Source: JAJTFW01 sp046160245 (GTDB taxonomy: Bacteria > Bacteroidota > Bacteroidia > AKYH767-A > OLB10). Taken from it: a stretch of DNA of 17,024 bases. The stretch lies in NCBI GenBank assembly GCA_046160245.1, contig JBJXGU010000329.1, positions 1 to 17,024 of the forward strand, in the 5' to 3' direction. Position 1 is the first letter of the stretch. Each line of letters starts with the position of its first letter. Position numbers and translations under genes: made by a program. Below are positions 1 through 7,335 of this stretch, piece by piece. The notes beneath the pieces are model-generated. The model was not told where the DNA came from. It was given only the letters and a program-made list of their open reading frames with translations, and did no database searches.

Positions 1-37
1 AAATATTTAAGGTGTTAACGGATTTCACTGTAGTCAT
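1..37 (-). CDS. Possible 5' end of a downstream gene (partial)
   Basis: An ATG at 37-35 on the minus strand opens a frame that stays open for 12 codons to the window edge and begins MTTVKSVNTLNI. It lies 74 nt beyond the stop of the neighbouring acetyltransferase gene on the same strand, so a further gene could start here. Twelve codons are too few to recognise a family or to exclude chance. No convincing promoter or ribosome-binding site is visible in 38-111. I list it only because nothing else explains the left edge. Confidence 0.2.
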   Translation of the reverse strand, partial: MTTVKSVNTLNI

Positions 38-111
38 GGCGTAGGTTATAAAAAAGTGAAGATAAATGATTTGAGCAAGCAGTCGGTATAAGTAATGTAA
101 TTTTTGCTTTT

Positions 112-627
112 TTAAAAGCCGAAGTACATTTGATGGTTTGGATTCGAGTGTTGTTCTGAAATTTTGAAATGGGATTCGCCGAAAACCTTGAAGCCGTATT
201 TCAAATAAAAATTCACAGCGCGAATGTTCTCTGTCCACACATTAAGCCAGATTCCTTTTTGACCATGCTCTTTAGAATATTTTATATTATACTCTAGCAG
301 ATGTAAACCCAAATTTAAACCGTAAAACGATTGAAGAAGATAGAGCCTTTCTAACTTGGTAATGTTTTGCATCGGAATGTTGGATACGGACGAATTCAAA
401 ATAATTTTAGAGTAGCCTGCCAATTGTCCATTATAAATTATTTTAAAAAAGATGGAATCATTATTTTCCAAATCATGTTGAAAAGCATCTGGAGTATAAT
501 TTACTTCAAGGTAAGAACTAATATCTATAGAGGAAGCACTGTGTCCATGAGACTCCAAAAAGGATTTTTTTCCAAGAATTGAAAGTGCCAGAGCATCTTT
601 TCCAGTAGCTCGAAGGATAGAGGTCAT
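112..627 (-). CDS. GNAT-family N-acetyltransferase
   Basis: This is a 171-residue GNAT protein, expected to move an acyl group from acyl-CoA to an amine; the substrate cannot be read from sequence. The central segment KLERLYLLQSFYGLNLG matches GNAT motif A: a beta strand, then the Q-x3-G-x-N-x-G pyrophosphate-binding loop, slightly off the usual (Q/R)xxGx(G/A). The C-terminal NIRAVNFYLKYGFKVFG matches motif B, with the conserved N-x-x-A-x-x-F-Y-x-x-x-G-F. The ATG at 627 follows the DinB-family gene by 16 nt, so it is probably the last gene of the run starting at 5545. No terminator is evident after its TAA. It is the second GNAT of the run and is not closely similar to the other, so it is not a recent duplicate. 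Family call is solid, function open. Confidence 0.85.
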   Translation of the reverse strand: MTSILRATGKDALALSILGKKSFLESHGHSASSIDISSYLEVNYTPDAFQHDLENNDSIFFKIIYNGQLAGYSKIILNSSVSNIPMQNITKLERLYLLQSFYGLNLGLHLLEYNIKYSKEHGQKGIWLNVWTENIRAVNFYLKYGFKVFGESHFKISEQHSNPNHQMYFGF

Positions 628-643
628 GATTTGGTTTTGTATT

Positions 644-1171
644 TTAATTTTTTAGCAGTGGATAATACTTTTCCTCTAGCACCCTAAAATGCCAACGTTG
701 ATGGCCTGCAATTATAAATCCAAGTGCTAAAACACAATATTGCATTCCGTTGTAGCCATTCCCTAATTGATGAAGCATCTCTGGCGTAAAGGAACGATAC
801 ATGGCAATGGTTCCTTTTCTTACAAGAAGCAACTCTTCCACTAAATCTTCAAGGGTTCTTCGATTTGCATTTGCGTTTTTAGCATAATCGTCTTCCTCCA
901 TAGAGGTCATTTTTTGCTTGTCGCCTCTAGCTATGGCTGTAATTCGATATGTAAAGACTCTTTCGGTGTCGATGTAATGTTGCAGAATATCTTTTATCGT
1001 CCATTTTCCCAGTGCGTAAACTTTTTCGCCCAGCGCTTTCCAAACTTCGATAGGCGCATCTTCCAGTTCTTTCAAACTTATTTCTAATGCTTTTATGTAA
1101 GTCACATCATCAGTGAGGTGGATGTACCTATCAAAATATTCGGGCATTTTTTTAATTTCTGATTTTTTCAT
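644..1171 (-). CDS. DinB/YfiT-family putative metal-dependent protein
   Basis: A 175-residue protein of the DinB_2 four-helix-bundle superfamily, which includes bacillithiol- and mycothiol-dependent transferases and many uncharacterised members. The typical block W-x-I-K-D-x-L-x-H-x-I-D-T-E-R covers residues 57-71, giving the first metal-ligand candidate His65. It is followed by the family's ARGD at 81-84 and by GHQRWH at 156-161, supplying His157 and His161 in the H-x3-H arrangement. The three-histidine site therefore looks intact. Length is normal. It lies 12 nt after a GNAT gene and 16 nt before another, in what looks like a detoxification- or resistance-type gene run. The thiol cofactor or substrate cannot be inferred. 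Confidence 0.82.
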   Translation of the reverse strand: MKKSEIKKMPEYFDRYIHLTDDVTYIKALEISLKELEDAPIEVWKALGEKVYALGKWTIKDILQHYIDTERVFTYRITAIARGDKQKMTSMEEDDYAKNANANRRTLEDLVEELLLVRKGTIAMYRSFTPEMLHQLGNGYNGMQYCVLALGFIIAGHQRWHFRVLEEKYYPLLKN

Positions 1172-1183
1172 TTCTATTGTTTT

Positions 1184-1633
1184 TTAAAATGTGAGTGTGA
1201 ATCGTAATTTTTCTTTTGAGGTGGCACCAATTCTGTTATAAAATTTAATAGCACGTTCATTGAAGATGGGTGTTTGCCATTCAAGATGGTGCGCTTTTCT
1301 TGCTTTTGATAGTTCAATAATTTTATTCACAAACGCTTCTCCGATTCCATTTCCGCGATATTTTTCCCGTAGAAAAAGACAATCCATATGCGAATAAAAA
1401 TCGGCATTCCACGTGGAATATTCAAAGCTGAAAGTGGCGTATCCCAGGATTTCATTTTCATGTTCTGCCATTAAGCAGAATAAACTTGGATGATCACAAA
1501 AAAGCAATTTTGATAATTTTTCTGTTTTGCCGGTACTATCATAATTGGCTTGTTCGTATAGCGCGTGTTCTGCACAAAGATTTATTATTTCTGTTATGTC
1601 ATATGGTTTGGCGGCCCTAATTAGATAATTCAT
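1184..1633 (-). CDS. GNAT-family N-acetyltransferase
   Basis: A 149-residue GNAT protein that is nearly all one acetyltransferase domain. Motif A is canonical: MDCLFLREKYRGNGIGEAFV gives beta4, then the acyl-CoA pyrophosphate loop R-G-N-G-I-G. Motif B is NERAIKFYNRIGA. The pattern RAAKPYDITEIINLCAEHALYE at the N terminus is typical of small stand-alone GNATs. Its ATG overlaps the stop of the preceding 153-aa gene by one base (TAATG at 1635-1631), which implies translational coupling. Substrate unknown; aminoglycosides, polyamines, amino acids or protein N-termini are all possible in this family. Confidence 0.88.
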   Translation of the reverse strand: MNYLIRAAKPYDITEIINLCAEHALYEQANYDSTGKTEKLSKLLFCDHPSLFCLMAEHENEILGYATFSFEYSTWNADFYSHMDCLFLREKYRGNGIGEAFVNKIIELSKARKAHHLEWQTPIFNERAIKFYNRIGATSKEKLRFTLTF

Positions 1634-2094
1634 TATACGTCCTGGTTTAATTGTTCGTTTAAATACCCTTCGAAATCCGGATTTTCATTTTTCGTTAATA
1701 CATGCTTTACCCAGGCATTGCGTTCATGCCAAAGAACGGCCATTTCCCAAACACAAGTGGTAATGCCACGGTCAGAATAAATTTTATATTCTTCGTCTTC
1801 TTTGAGGTAAACGAAATTCTGTAACATGTTTTCACCAGTCCACCAATTGATAATGGCATAGCACCCGTCCTTAAATACGTGCAGGATGAGTGTTGCTATT
1901 TTATAAGTTGCTAATCCGTAATCATTACTTTTTCCTAACCATTCATCCAACTTTAGTTTTGCTTCTTCGATGTTTTTATTGGATACATATTCATCGAAAA
2001 TGGAAATGCTGTAAATTTTTACCTGCCAATCCTTATGATGATAGCGTTCAACAAATCGAATGGGTCTTGATTGATATGGAGAATTTATTTTCAT
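1633..2094 (-). CDS. Conserved-looking hypothetical protein, 153 aa
   Basis: I do not recognise a named domain. The protein is soluble, with no signal peptide or membrane segment, and is rich in aromatic residues. Two stretches look like a conserved core: IINWWTGENMLQNFVY around residues 83-98 and VWEMAVLWHERNAWVKHVL near residues 115-133. His122, Glu123 and Arg124 in the second could be functional, but this is a guess. It is embedded in the operon: its ATG overlaps the TGA of the M1-like gene by 4 nt (ATGA, 2094-2091), and its TAA overlaps the next GNAT start by 1 nt. Such coupling argues strongly that it is a real gene, possibly one whose product must be made in proportion to the flanking enzymes. 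Confidence 0.8.
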   Translation of the reverse strand: MKINSPYQSRPIRFVERYHHKDWQVKIYSISIFDEYVSNKNIEEAKLKLDEWLGKSNDYGLATYKIATLILHVFKDGCYAIINWWTGENMLQNFVYLKEDEEYKIYSDRGITTCVWEMAVLWHERNAWVKHVLTKNENPDFEGYLNEQLNQDV

Positions 2095-4625
2095 GGAGTA
2101 AGATTTTTTAAAAATTGATTTTCATAATTCTTTACCGATTCCAACACGAATGTGTCTGCCTTAAATCTTTCTTTTAAGAGTATATATATTTCAATGGCCT
2201 CTTTGGTTTTTAATAAATTGATAAGTTGCACTAATTGAAAAATGTCATTTATATCATTCTCTTTTAATGCAACAATAAGTTGATCTTTTAAGAGCGGATA
2301 GGCTAAATCTGATTTCCCAAGTGCGACAATTGTATTTACGGCAGCATATGGATAATCCCAGGTAGGTGTGGCTAAGTACCAGCGTGGGGAAAGTTGATCT
2401 TTTAAGCAAGTAAGCGCATATTCAGTTGCACGCGCATCGCCCAGTTGCTGCAATCCATTTAATGCGCTTATTCTGCTTTGGCTTTTCCAGGATGGCCATT
2501 TGTCTAATTGGAGTAAGCGATCAAAGGCAATCGTACTTTTTGTTTTTCCTAATGCGATGGCTGCAGCATTTATTACGCGATCACTGCGATCAGATAACGC
2601 ATCAAGGTAGATGTTTATATACCCTGAATCTAACGTGTTTCCCAAACTCGAAATTGCGGAAGCTTTTAACCAACTGCTTTCGTTTTTTATTAGATTTAAA
2701 AGAAGAGTAGTAGTTCCGCTGTCAATCGGCATTGGTAATATTTTTCGCAAAGACCCCATTGCATACATCTGATGTCTCCAATAGTTTTTTGAATTAATTT
2801 CTCTTTTTAAAGCATCTACTATTTGCGCTTTCGTTTTTTCTGATGTCAGGGAGTCTTTTGCAAGTACCACTAAAGCGTCCATAGCCTTTTGTTTTCCTAA
2901 AACACTTGTACTATGTTCGAGTTGTTGTAACCATTCCTCCGATGACGATTCGGATTTCACTTCGCACAACCAATTTTCATTAGGATCAAAGCATACGAAT
3001 CCTGGCTTTTCCTGCAACGAAAAAGTGAATGTGTTTAAATCGCTAGGTTCAAGTAAAACCTGCTCTATATTACCTGCTATTTCTATGTTTGTTTTTCCTT
3101 TAAAATAATGTATTTTGTCCACTGCTTTCATACTATCATTAACTTGTGTTTGCTTCACATGAACAGTAAGCTGTTTTTTAGTGGTGTCGTAATTTTTCGT
3201 AATTTCAAATTGGGGAAGTCCAGTTTTGTAAATCCATTGATCAAAAAACCATTGATAGGATTTTCCAGTAGTAGATTCTATTGCTTTTTGAAAGTCTTTT
3301 GTAGTGACTAATTGATAAGCATTTTCTTTTACATAAAGTCTTATTGCTTTCCACCATTTTTCATCTCCAATCTCATTTTGAAGCATTCGTAATACAAGCG
3401 CACCTCTGTATTTAGAATAGTTATCAGCAGTAAAGCCCGACAAATCAGGAATTGTTTTAGGTACAATGGGATGCTTGTAATCTGCATGCCAGTCATTCAA
3501 AACAGCTCCCTTTTCAAAAGGTAAGTACCATATTAAATATTCAGCTTCTCCATTGTTTTTGATGGTATATTGTCCTGCTAAATATTGTGCAAAAGCGTTG
3601 TTTAACCAGATGTCATTCCACTTTTCAGGAGAGATTAAATTTCCAAACCATTGGCTCGCCAATGCTTGCAATGCCACCCCGTCCCACAGATATTTAAAAT
3701 CATCATGCACACCCCCATCATCAATATAATTGTCGGAAATGGTGGTAAGGGTATGTTGACCATTTAAACCCGGGAATGGATAATCTTGTACTACTACTTG
3801 TGAGTATTCTGGATAAGGGTATTCATACCCCGTTTTTTCTTCAAGGAAATCAATCATATCCGGCAACAGTACGGTAGTAGCCCTAACTGCGTCCACTTCA
3901 TTCGTATAGCCGAAATTATGAATGACCGTTTTCTTATGATGTAAAACAACATCTGTGTATTCACCCACAACAAAAGAGACTAAGTAATTTGAACAGGGAA
4001 TCGATGAACGATAATGATAAGTACGCGTATTGTTATTGTTTTCGATGGTTTCAATAATTTGTCCGTTGCTAAGAAAGATCAATGGCTTTTTAACGATTGC
4101 TTTAATTTCAGTAGTATGCTGGTCGGAAATTTCTTCATGACACGGAAACCAGTACTTATTATAGTCAGGTTCGCCGCTACTCCAGATTTGTTGTTTTTTG
4201 TTGGGCGTAGTAGTGGTAGGATTTAAAAATCGTATTCCTTTACCGAAACTGCCGCTGCAATTATTGGGATCAGATTCATTCACATAATTTGTTTGGTAAT
4301 TAATGTGAAGTATTATTGTTTCGTTAGGCGTATATGCTCTGTCCAATGTAATCGCTAGACCATCTTTCTTGTCGCCACCATCGTAATTAAAATGAAGTGA
4401 CTTATTAGCAATAGATACATTTTTAATGTTTAACATGCCGGCATCTAAATTAATTTTATTGCCCGTATTGATTGGAGCCAATGTAATTTCGGCTACACCA
4501 ATGATATTGCGTTTAATAAAGTCGAACTCAAGATTAAGTGCTATATGTTTAACATCTACTGTTTGTGCAAACAATGTAGAAGTGAAGAGGAAGGTGAGAA
4601 GGAATAAGTTGAATCTATTCATCAT
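2091..4625 (-). CDS. Exported M1-aminopeptidase-like protein with HEAT repeats, catalytic site lost (pseudopeptidase)
   Basis: An 844-residue protein with a Sec signal peptide (residues 1-20, cleavage likely after LFA before Gln21), an M1 N-terminal beta domain, an M1 catalytic-type domain to about residue 460, and a C-terminal alpha-helical HEAT-like region (about 565-840). The fold markers of M1 are clear: QWFGNLISPEKWNDIWLN, YSKYRGALVLRML, and FFDQWIYKTGLPQFEI. The active site is not there. The zinc motif HExxH reads QALAS (320-324), the third ligand Glu is Asn343 in WLNNAF instead of WLNEGF, and GAMEN reads GLNGQ (286-290). It therefore cannot bind zinc in the usual way and probably acts as a binding or scaffold protein in the periplasm or on the cell surface. 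The frame is intact over its full length, so this is not ordinary decay. It starts 2 nt after the regulator gene. Confidence 0.88.
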   Translation of the reverse strand: MMNRFNLFLLTFLFTSTLFAQTVDVKHIALNLEFDFIKRNIIGVAEITLAPINTGNKINLDAGMLNIKNVSIANKSLHFNYDGGDKKDGLAITLDRAYTPNETIILHINYQTNYVNESDPNNCSGSFGKGIRFLNPTTTTPNKKQQIWSSGEPDYNKYWFPCHEEISDQHTTEIKAIVKKPLIFLSNGQIIETIENNNNTRTYHYRSSIPCSNYLVSFVVGEYTDVVLHHKKTVIHNFGYTNEVDAVRATTVLLPDMIDFLEEKTGYEYPYPEYSQVVVQDYPFPGLNGQHTLTTISDNYIDDGGVHDDFKYLWDGVALQALASQWFGNLISPEKWNDIWLNNAFAQYLAGQYTIKNNGEAEYLIWYLPFEKGAVLNDWHADYKHPIVPKTIPDLSGFTADNYSKYRGALVLRMLQNEIGDEKWWKAIRLYVKENAYQLVTTKDFQKAIESTTGKSYQWFFDQWIYKTGLPQFEITKNYDTTKKQLTVHVKQTQVNDSMKAVDKIHYFKGKTNIEIAGNIEQVLLEPSDLNTFTFSLQEKPGFVCFDPNENWLCEVKSESSSEEWLQQLEHSTSVLGKQKAMDALVVLAKDSLTSEKTKAQIVDALKREINSKNYWRHQMYAMGSLRKILPMPIDSGTTTLLLNLIKNESSWLKASAISSLGNTLDSGYINIYLDALSDRSDRVINAAAIALGKTKSTIAFDRLLQLDKWPSWKSQSRISALNGLQQLGDARATEYALTCLKDQLSPRWYLATPTWDYPYAAVNTIVALGKSDLAYPLLKDQLIVALKENDINDIFQLVQLINLLKTKEAIEIYILLKERFKADTFVLESVKNYENQFLKNLTP

Positions 4626-4627
4626 TG

Positions 4628-5545
4628 TTATTTATTTAGAATTCTACCTAATTGTTTTTCGCTCTCCAATCCGACGCTATTTGCGATTTTTATTTTAGAT
4701 AAATCCGGATTTTTTAGCAACTCTGAAATTTTTTCTTTGCGGATAATGGTAATGAATTCGTTTACTGAAATGTTTGTTTCTTTTTTAAAGATGCGAGTAA
4801 AGTTGCGTTCACTCATTCCGGCAATATCTGCTAAATCAGGCAAGTGGTTTTTCTGTGCAATATTTTCGATAATAAAATCCTGTACTTTATGTATTCCAGA
4901 GTGAATGTGATTTCTGAATTTTAGCAATTCACTTTCTTGTGCAGATCTTCCGTTTCTTCGATTATAAACTACCAATTCTCGAGCGACTAAATGGGCGAAG
5001 TGGCTACCCTTTAATTTTTCTATGATGTGCAACATTAAATCTATGCCCGAAGCTATTCCAGCGCTGGTATAGATTCCGTTTTGCTCAGTGTACAAAATAT
5101 TTTCGATGACTTGAGCATTAGGATATTGATTTTGCAGTTCAGTAGTTTTCTTGAAGTGTGTGGTGCAGTTTATCTGATCCAGAAGCCCACATTCGGCCAA
5201 TACAAAAGCACCAGCGCAAATACTACAAAGGTTTGTTCCGTTGGTATGTTGATCTTTTAACCATTTAAAGAGTTCCTTCTTTTTGCGAAATTCATTGGAA
5301 GTTAAATATGAATAATTGGACCCGGGAATGATTAAAAAATCTCCAGTCTTTAATTTTATATTCGTATAATGCTTAACTGCCCCAAGAGGAAGCCCAGCTG
5401 TAGACGTAATTTTAGTTTCATCACAGCAGTACTCGATTGTAAAGTCGGCTCCACAATCTATTGCTTCATGAATTGCCTGATCTGGTCCGGCCAAATCAAG
5501 CAAATGAATTTGAGGTAAAAGAAGAAAGACAAATTTAGTTTTCAT
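4628..5545 (-). CDS. GlxA-type transcriptional regulator (DJ-1/PfpI domain plus AraC HTH)
   Basis: A 305-residue regulator. Residues 4-190 form a DJ-1/PfpI (class I glutamine-amidotransferase-like) domain with the nucleophile-elbow pattern LCSICAGAFVLAECGLL, placing Cys110 at the catalytic-Cys position; in such regulators the domain usually senses a ligand instead of catalysing. Residues 215-305 are an AraC-type DNA-binding region: first HTH LADIAGMSERNFTRIFKKET, second HTH IANSVGLESEKQLGRILNK. The protein ends inside or just after the second recognition helix, without the usual G-x-S-P-x-x-Y-R tail, so it is about 15 residues shorter than relatives. It is the first gene of the run and lies 2 nt before the M1-like gene, so it likely controls its own operon. 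The inducer is unknown. Confidence 0.88.
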   Translation of the reverse strand: MKTKFVFLLLPQIHLLDLAGPDQAIHEAIDCGADFTIEYCCDETKITSTAGLPLGAVKHYTNIKLKTGDFLIIPGSNYSYLTSNEFRKKKELFKWLKDQHTNGTNLCSICAGAFVLAECGLLDQINCTTHFKKTTELQNQYPNAQVIENILYTEQNGIYTSAGIASGIDLMLHIIEKLKGSHFAHLVARELVVYNRRNGRSAQESELLKFRNHIHSGIHKVQDFIIENIAQKNHLPDLADIAGMSERNFTRIFKKETNISVNEFITIIRKEKISELLKNPDLSKIKIANSVGLESEKQLGRILNK

Positions 5546-5565
5546 TTAAAACGATTGTTGCCCAA

Positions 5566-5573
5566 CAAAGGTA
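5566..5573 (-). promoter_or_regulatory. Putative -7 box TACCTTTG for the regulator/M1-like/GNAT/DinB run
   Basis: Reading the minus strand, TACCTTTG matches the Bacteroidota housekeeping -7 consensus TAnnTTTG exactly. It ends 20 nt before the regulator's ATG (5545), giving a short leader of roughly 13-15 nt. There is no clean TTTG -33 box at the expected distance; only a TTC-rich stretch near 5591-5599 lies there. The gap between the two genes is 97 nt and holds no other obvious signal. Confidence 0.42.
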
Positions 5574-5642
5574 GGTACAATAATTTCTAAAAGAAGGCCA
5601 TTAAATGGACATTTTCGGCCACATAAATCGGCATTGGTTTAA

Positions 5643-6764
5643 TTAATATTTCTCTGCCAATTGTGGAAGTAGATTCCACCAATTCGCCTGGCCAGCATTT
5701 TTACCTAATCGAACAATGATTAATTTTTTTGAAGGATTAACGTAAAGGTATTGTCCTAAAATTCCGATGGCCATGAAATCACCTTTTGTTGAAGGTAACC
5801 ACCACTGATATTGGTAGATTGCAGAACTTCCGTCCGATTCATCGACTTTTGTGGATTCCTCTATCCACTTTTTGGACACAATTTGTTTGCCATTACAGGT
5901 ACCCTGATCCAGGTATAATTTTCCAATTTTAGCATAATCGATTGCTCTTGCATTGATACAACAAAAGGTTTTTTCTAACCCATTCTTCTTTTTGTCAATA
6001 CTCCAAGAAGCGTCATATTCCATACCCAATGGAGCCCAAATTTCGTCTTGCAAATATTGTGTTATGGTTTTCCCTTTTAATGAACGTTCCAAAACCAATC
6101 CAAGCAGTTGTGTATTCCCGCTTTTGTATTCAAATTTTTCACCTGGAACACCCTTGATTTTCATTTTGGCAATAGACTTTCTCAAATGCCTGCCGTAATA
6201 AAAGGAAGCGGCATCGCCGAAAGGGTTCACGTAACTCTCTTTAAAACTGATACCTGATGTCATTTGTAAAAGGTGTTTGATGGTTACTTTTTCAAATCCA
6301 TTATTCTTTAATTCCGGTATATAGTTGGTGATAGGTTCATCTACTGATTGAATGAATCCATCGTCAATAGCACAGCCAATTAAAATGGAAGTAATCGATT
6401 TTGCCATGGAAAAAGAAGGGACGATGCGCTCCTTGTCATACCCTCTAAAATATTTTTCATATTGAATAGTATCATTTTTAATGATGAGAAAAGCAACCGT
6501 GTTGTTGTCTTCAAGAAACTTGTCAAAAGGGATTTCGTTTTTTTGTTTGTCCTCTACTTTTTTAGGAAACACTCCTGCATCTGTGGTGGCAAAACGATAT
6601 TTGGAAGAATCTTCCTTCATTGTTCTGGAAGGAAATATTTTGTAGTCATGAATGTCGGCAAAATTATAATATACAAATCGACCCAGTTGACAGGATGAAA
6701 GGGAAATGGAAACTAACAGGAGCATTGAAGGCAGACTCCATTTCTGTAAGGCACTGTTTGACAT
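5643..6764 (-). CDS. Serine beta-lactamase-like lipoprotein hydrolase (class C/NylB-like fold)
   Basis: A serine hydrolase of the beta-lactamase/penicillin-binding fold, class C and 6-aminohexanoate-dimer-hydrolase type. From the ATG at 6764 (373 aa) the N terminus is a lipoprotein signal with lipobox LSSC (Cys25), so it should be anchored in an envelope membrane. The catalytic S-x-x-K is SMAK (Ser119, Lys122). The second motif is in FEYKSGNTQLLG (Tyr213). GILGQ near residue 335 takes the place of the KTG/HTG motif, as is common in this group. An in-frame GTG at 6791 would add nine residues, but the ATG gives a normal lipoprotein signal. Likely substrates are esters, amides or D-amino-acid peptides; true beta-lactam resistance is not implied. 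It stands alone, 97 nt upstream of the regulator gene. Confidence 0.85.
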   Translation of the reverse strand: MSNSALQKWSLPSMLLLVSISLSSCQLGRFVYYNFADIHDYKIFPSRTMKEDSSKYRFATTDAGVFPKKVEDKQKNEIPFDKFLEDNNTVAFLIIKNDTIQYEKYFRGYDKERIVPSFSMAKSITSILIGCAIDDGFIQSVDEPITNYIPELKNNGFEKVTIKHLLQMTSGISFKESYVNPFGDAASFYYGRHLRKSIAKMKIKGVPGEKFEYKSGNTQLLGLVLERSLKGKTITQYLQDEIWAPLGMEYDASWSIDKKKNGLEKTFCCINARAIDYAKIGKLYLDQGTCNGKQIVSKKWIEESTKVDESDGSSAIYQYQWWLPSTKGDFMAIGILGQYLYVNPSKKLIIVRLGKNAGQANWWNLLPQLAEKY

Positions 6765-6846
6765 AGATTTCTTAGAATTATTAGAATTCACTCTTTATAA
6801 CGCAATTTGTTTTTTAACTTAGAGAATAAATTTATAATTCCCTTGA

Positions 6847-6908
6847 TTTATCTTTTTCTATTCGCAATATGTTTTATCTTTTTCTATTCGCAATATGTTT
6901 TATCTTTC
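6847..6908. repeat. 26-bp tandem duplication, about 2.4 copies
   Basis: A 26-bp unit beginning TTTATCTTTTTCTATTCG and ending CAATATGT occurs exactly at 6847-6872 and again at 6873-6898. A third partial copy begins at 6899 (TTTATCTTTCC). The second copy contains the TAG stop (6884-6886) of the helix-hairpin-helix protein gene and its last codons, so the duplication appears to have arisen from the 3' end of that gene and extended into the intergenic space. It leaves the reading frame unchanged. Confidence 0.9.
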
Positions 6909-7162
6909 CAATACCACCAGTTTAATTTCTCTTTATCGTGAAATTCTTCCGTGGCGAAATAAACGGCGCAGCGAAATGTATAAAGCATGCAAACATCATG
7001 AGTCATACCGGTAATAGTATTTAGCTTATGATAGAGGGTTGCAGGATTTTGTTCCTTGAGGTCCTCGATCTTTCTAATACCAATATTCCAAAGGTCAAGG
7101 GAGCATGCTTTACCAATGCTCGGTATTTTTTGCAGTTGCTTTAAAACTTTTTCTTTTTCCAT
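6884..7162 (-). CDS. Cdd1-like helix-hairpin-helix domain protein
   Basis: A small (92 aa) protein resembling the 'pathogenicity locus' Cdd1 family of helix-hairpin-helix proteins, which are assumed to bind nucleic acid. The HhH region is LQKIPSIGKACSLDLWNIGIRKIEDLKEQNP, with the P-S-I-G hairpin. After it comes the family's LYxKLxxxTG segment, a cysteine followed by FRCAVYFAT, and a terminal WWYWKD motif. The length is typical for the family. I chose the ATG at 7162. An upstream ATG (7177) and a TTG (7204) are in frame, but a TACTTTTG box at 7184-7191 would start transcription at about 7177, leaving a 15-nt leader for 7162. Its last codons lie in a 26-bp tandem duplication. Precise role unknown. 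Confidence 0.75.
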   Translation of the reverse strand: MEKEKVLKQLQKIPSIGKACSLDLWNIGIRKIEDLKEQNPATLYHKLNTITGMTHDVCMLYTFRCAVYFATEEFHDKEKLNWWYWKDKTYCE

Positions 7163-7183
7163 GTGAGCCTTACTCATCTTCAA

Positions 7184-7191
7184 CAAAAGTA
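7184..7191 (-). promoter_or_regulatory. Putative -7 box TACTTTTG for the Cdd1-like gene
   Basis: The minus strand reads TACTTTTG, an exact TAnnTTTG match, 21 nt upstream of the ATG at 7162. No TTTG is present about 19-21 nt further upstream; the nearest (7202-7205) is only 10 nt away. The -33 side is therefore unsupported. Confidence 0.35.
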
Positions 7192-7335
7192 AGAAGAAAT
7201 CCAAAGGAAACTAAATTAGAAAATCCGAATGTTTGGTAAAAATATTTTTCAAGTGTTTTGCCAATTTGACTTTGCTCGGAGTCTATCAACTATCTTTCTA
7301 ATGTTTATGGTTAACATAAAAAATTTTAAATTTTA

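Noticed and set aside
3108..3311. Plus-strand open frame inside the M1-like gene, and similar plus-strand frames at 2426-2710, 4014-4226 and 6462-6698
   Set aside because: They lie antisense to well-supported minus-strand genes, have no family features and no promoter or leader; they are by-products of coding sequence.
5643..6764. A true antibiotic-resistance beta-lactamase
   Set aside because: SxxK and Tyr motifs place it in the broad class C/NylB-like hydrolase group, most of which are not resistance enzymes; sequence alone does not support resistance.
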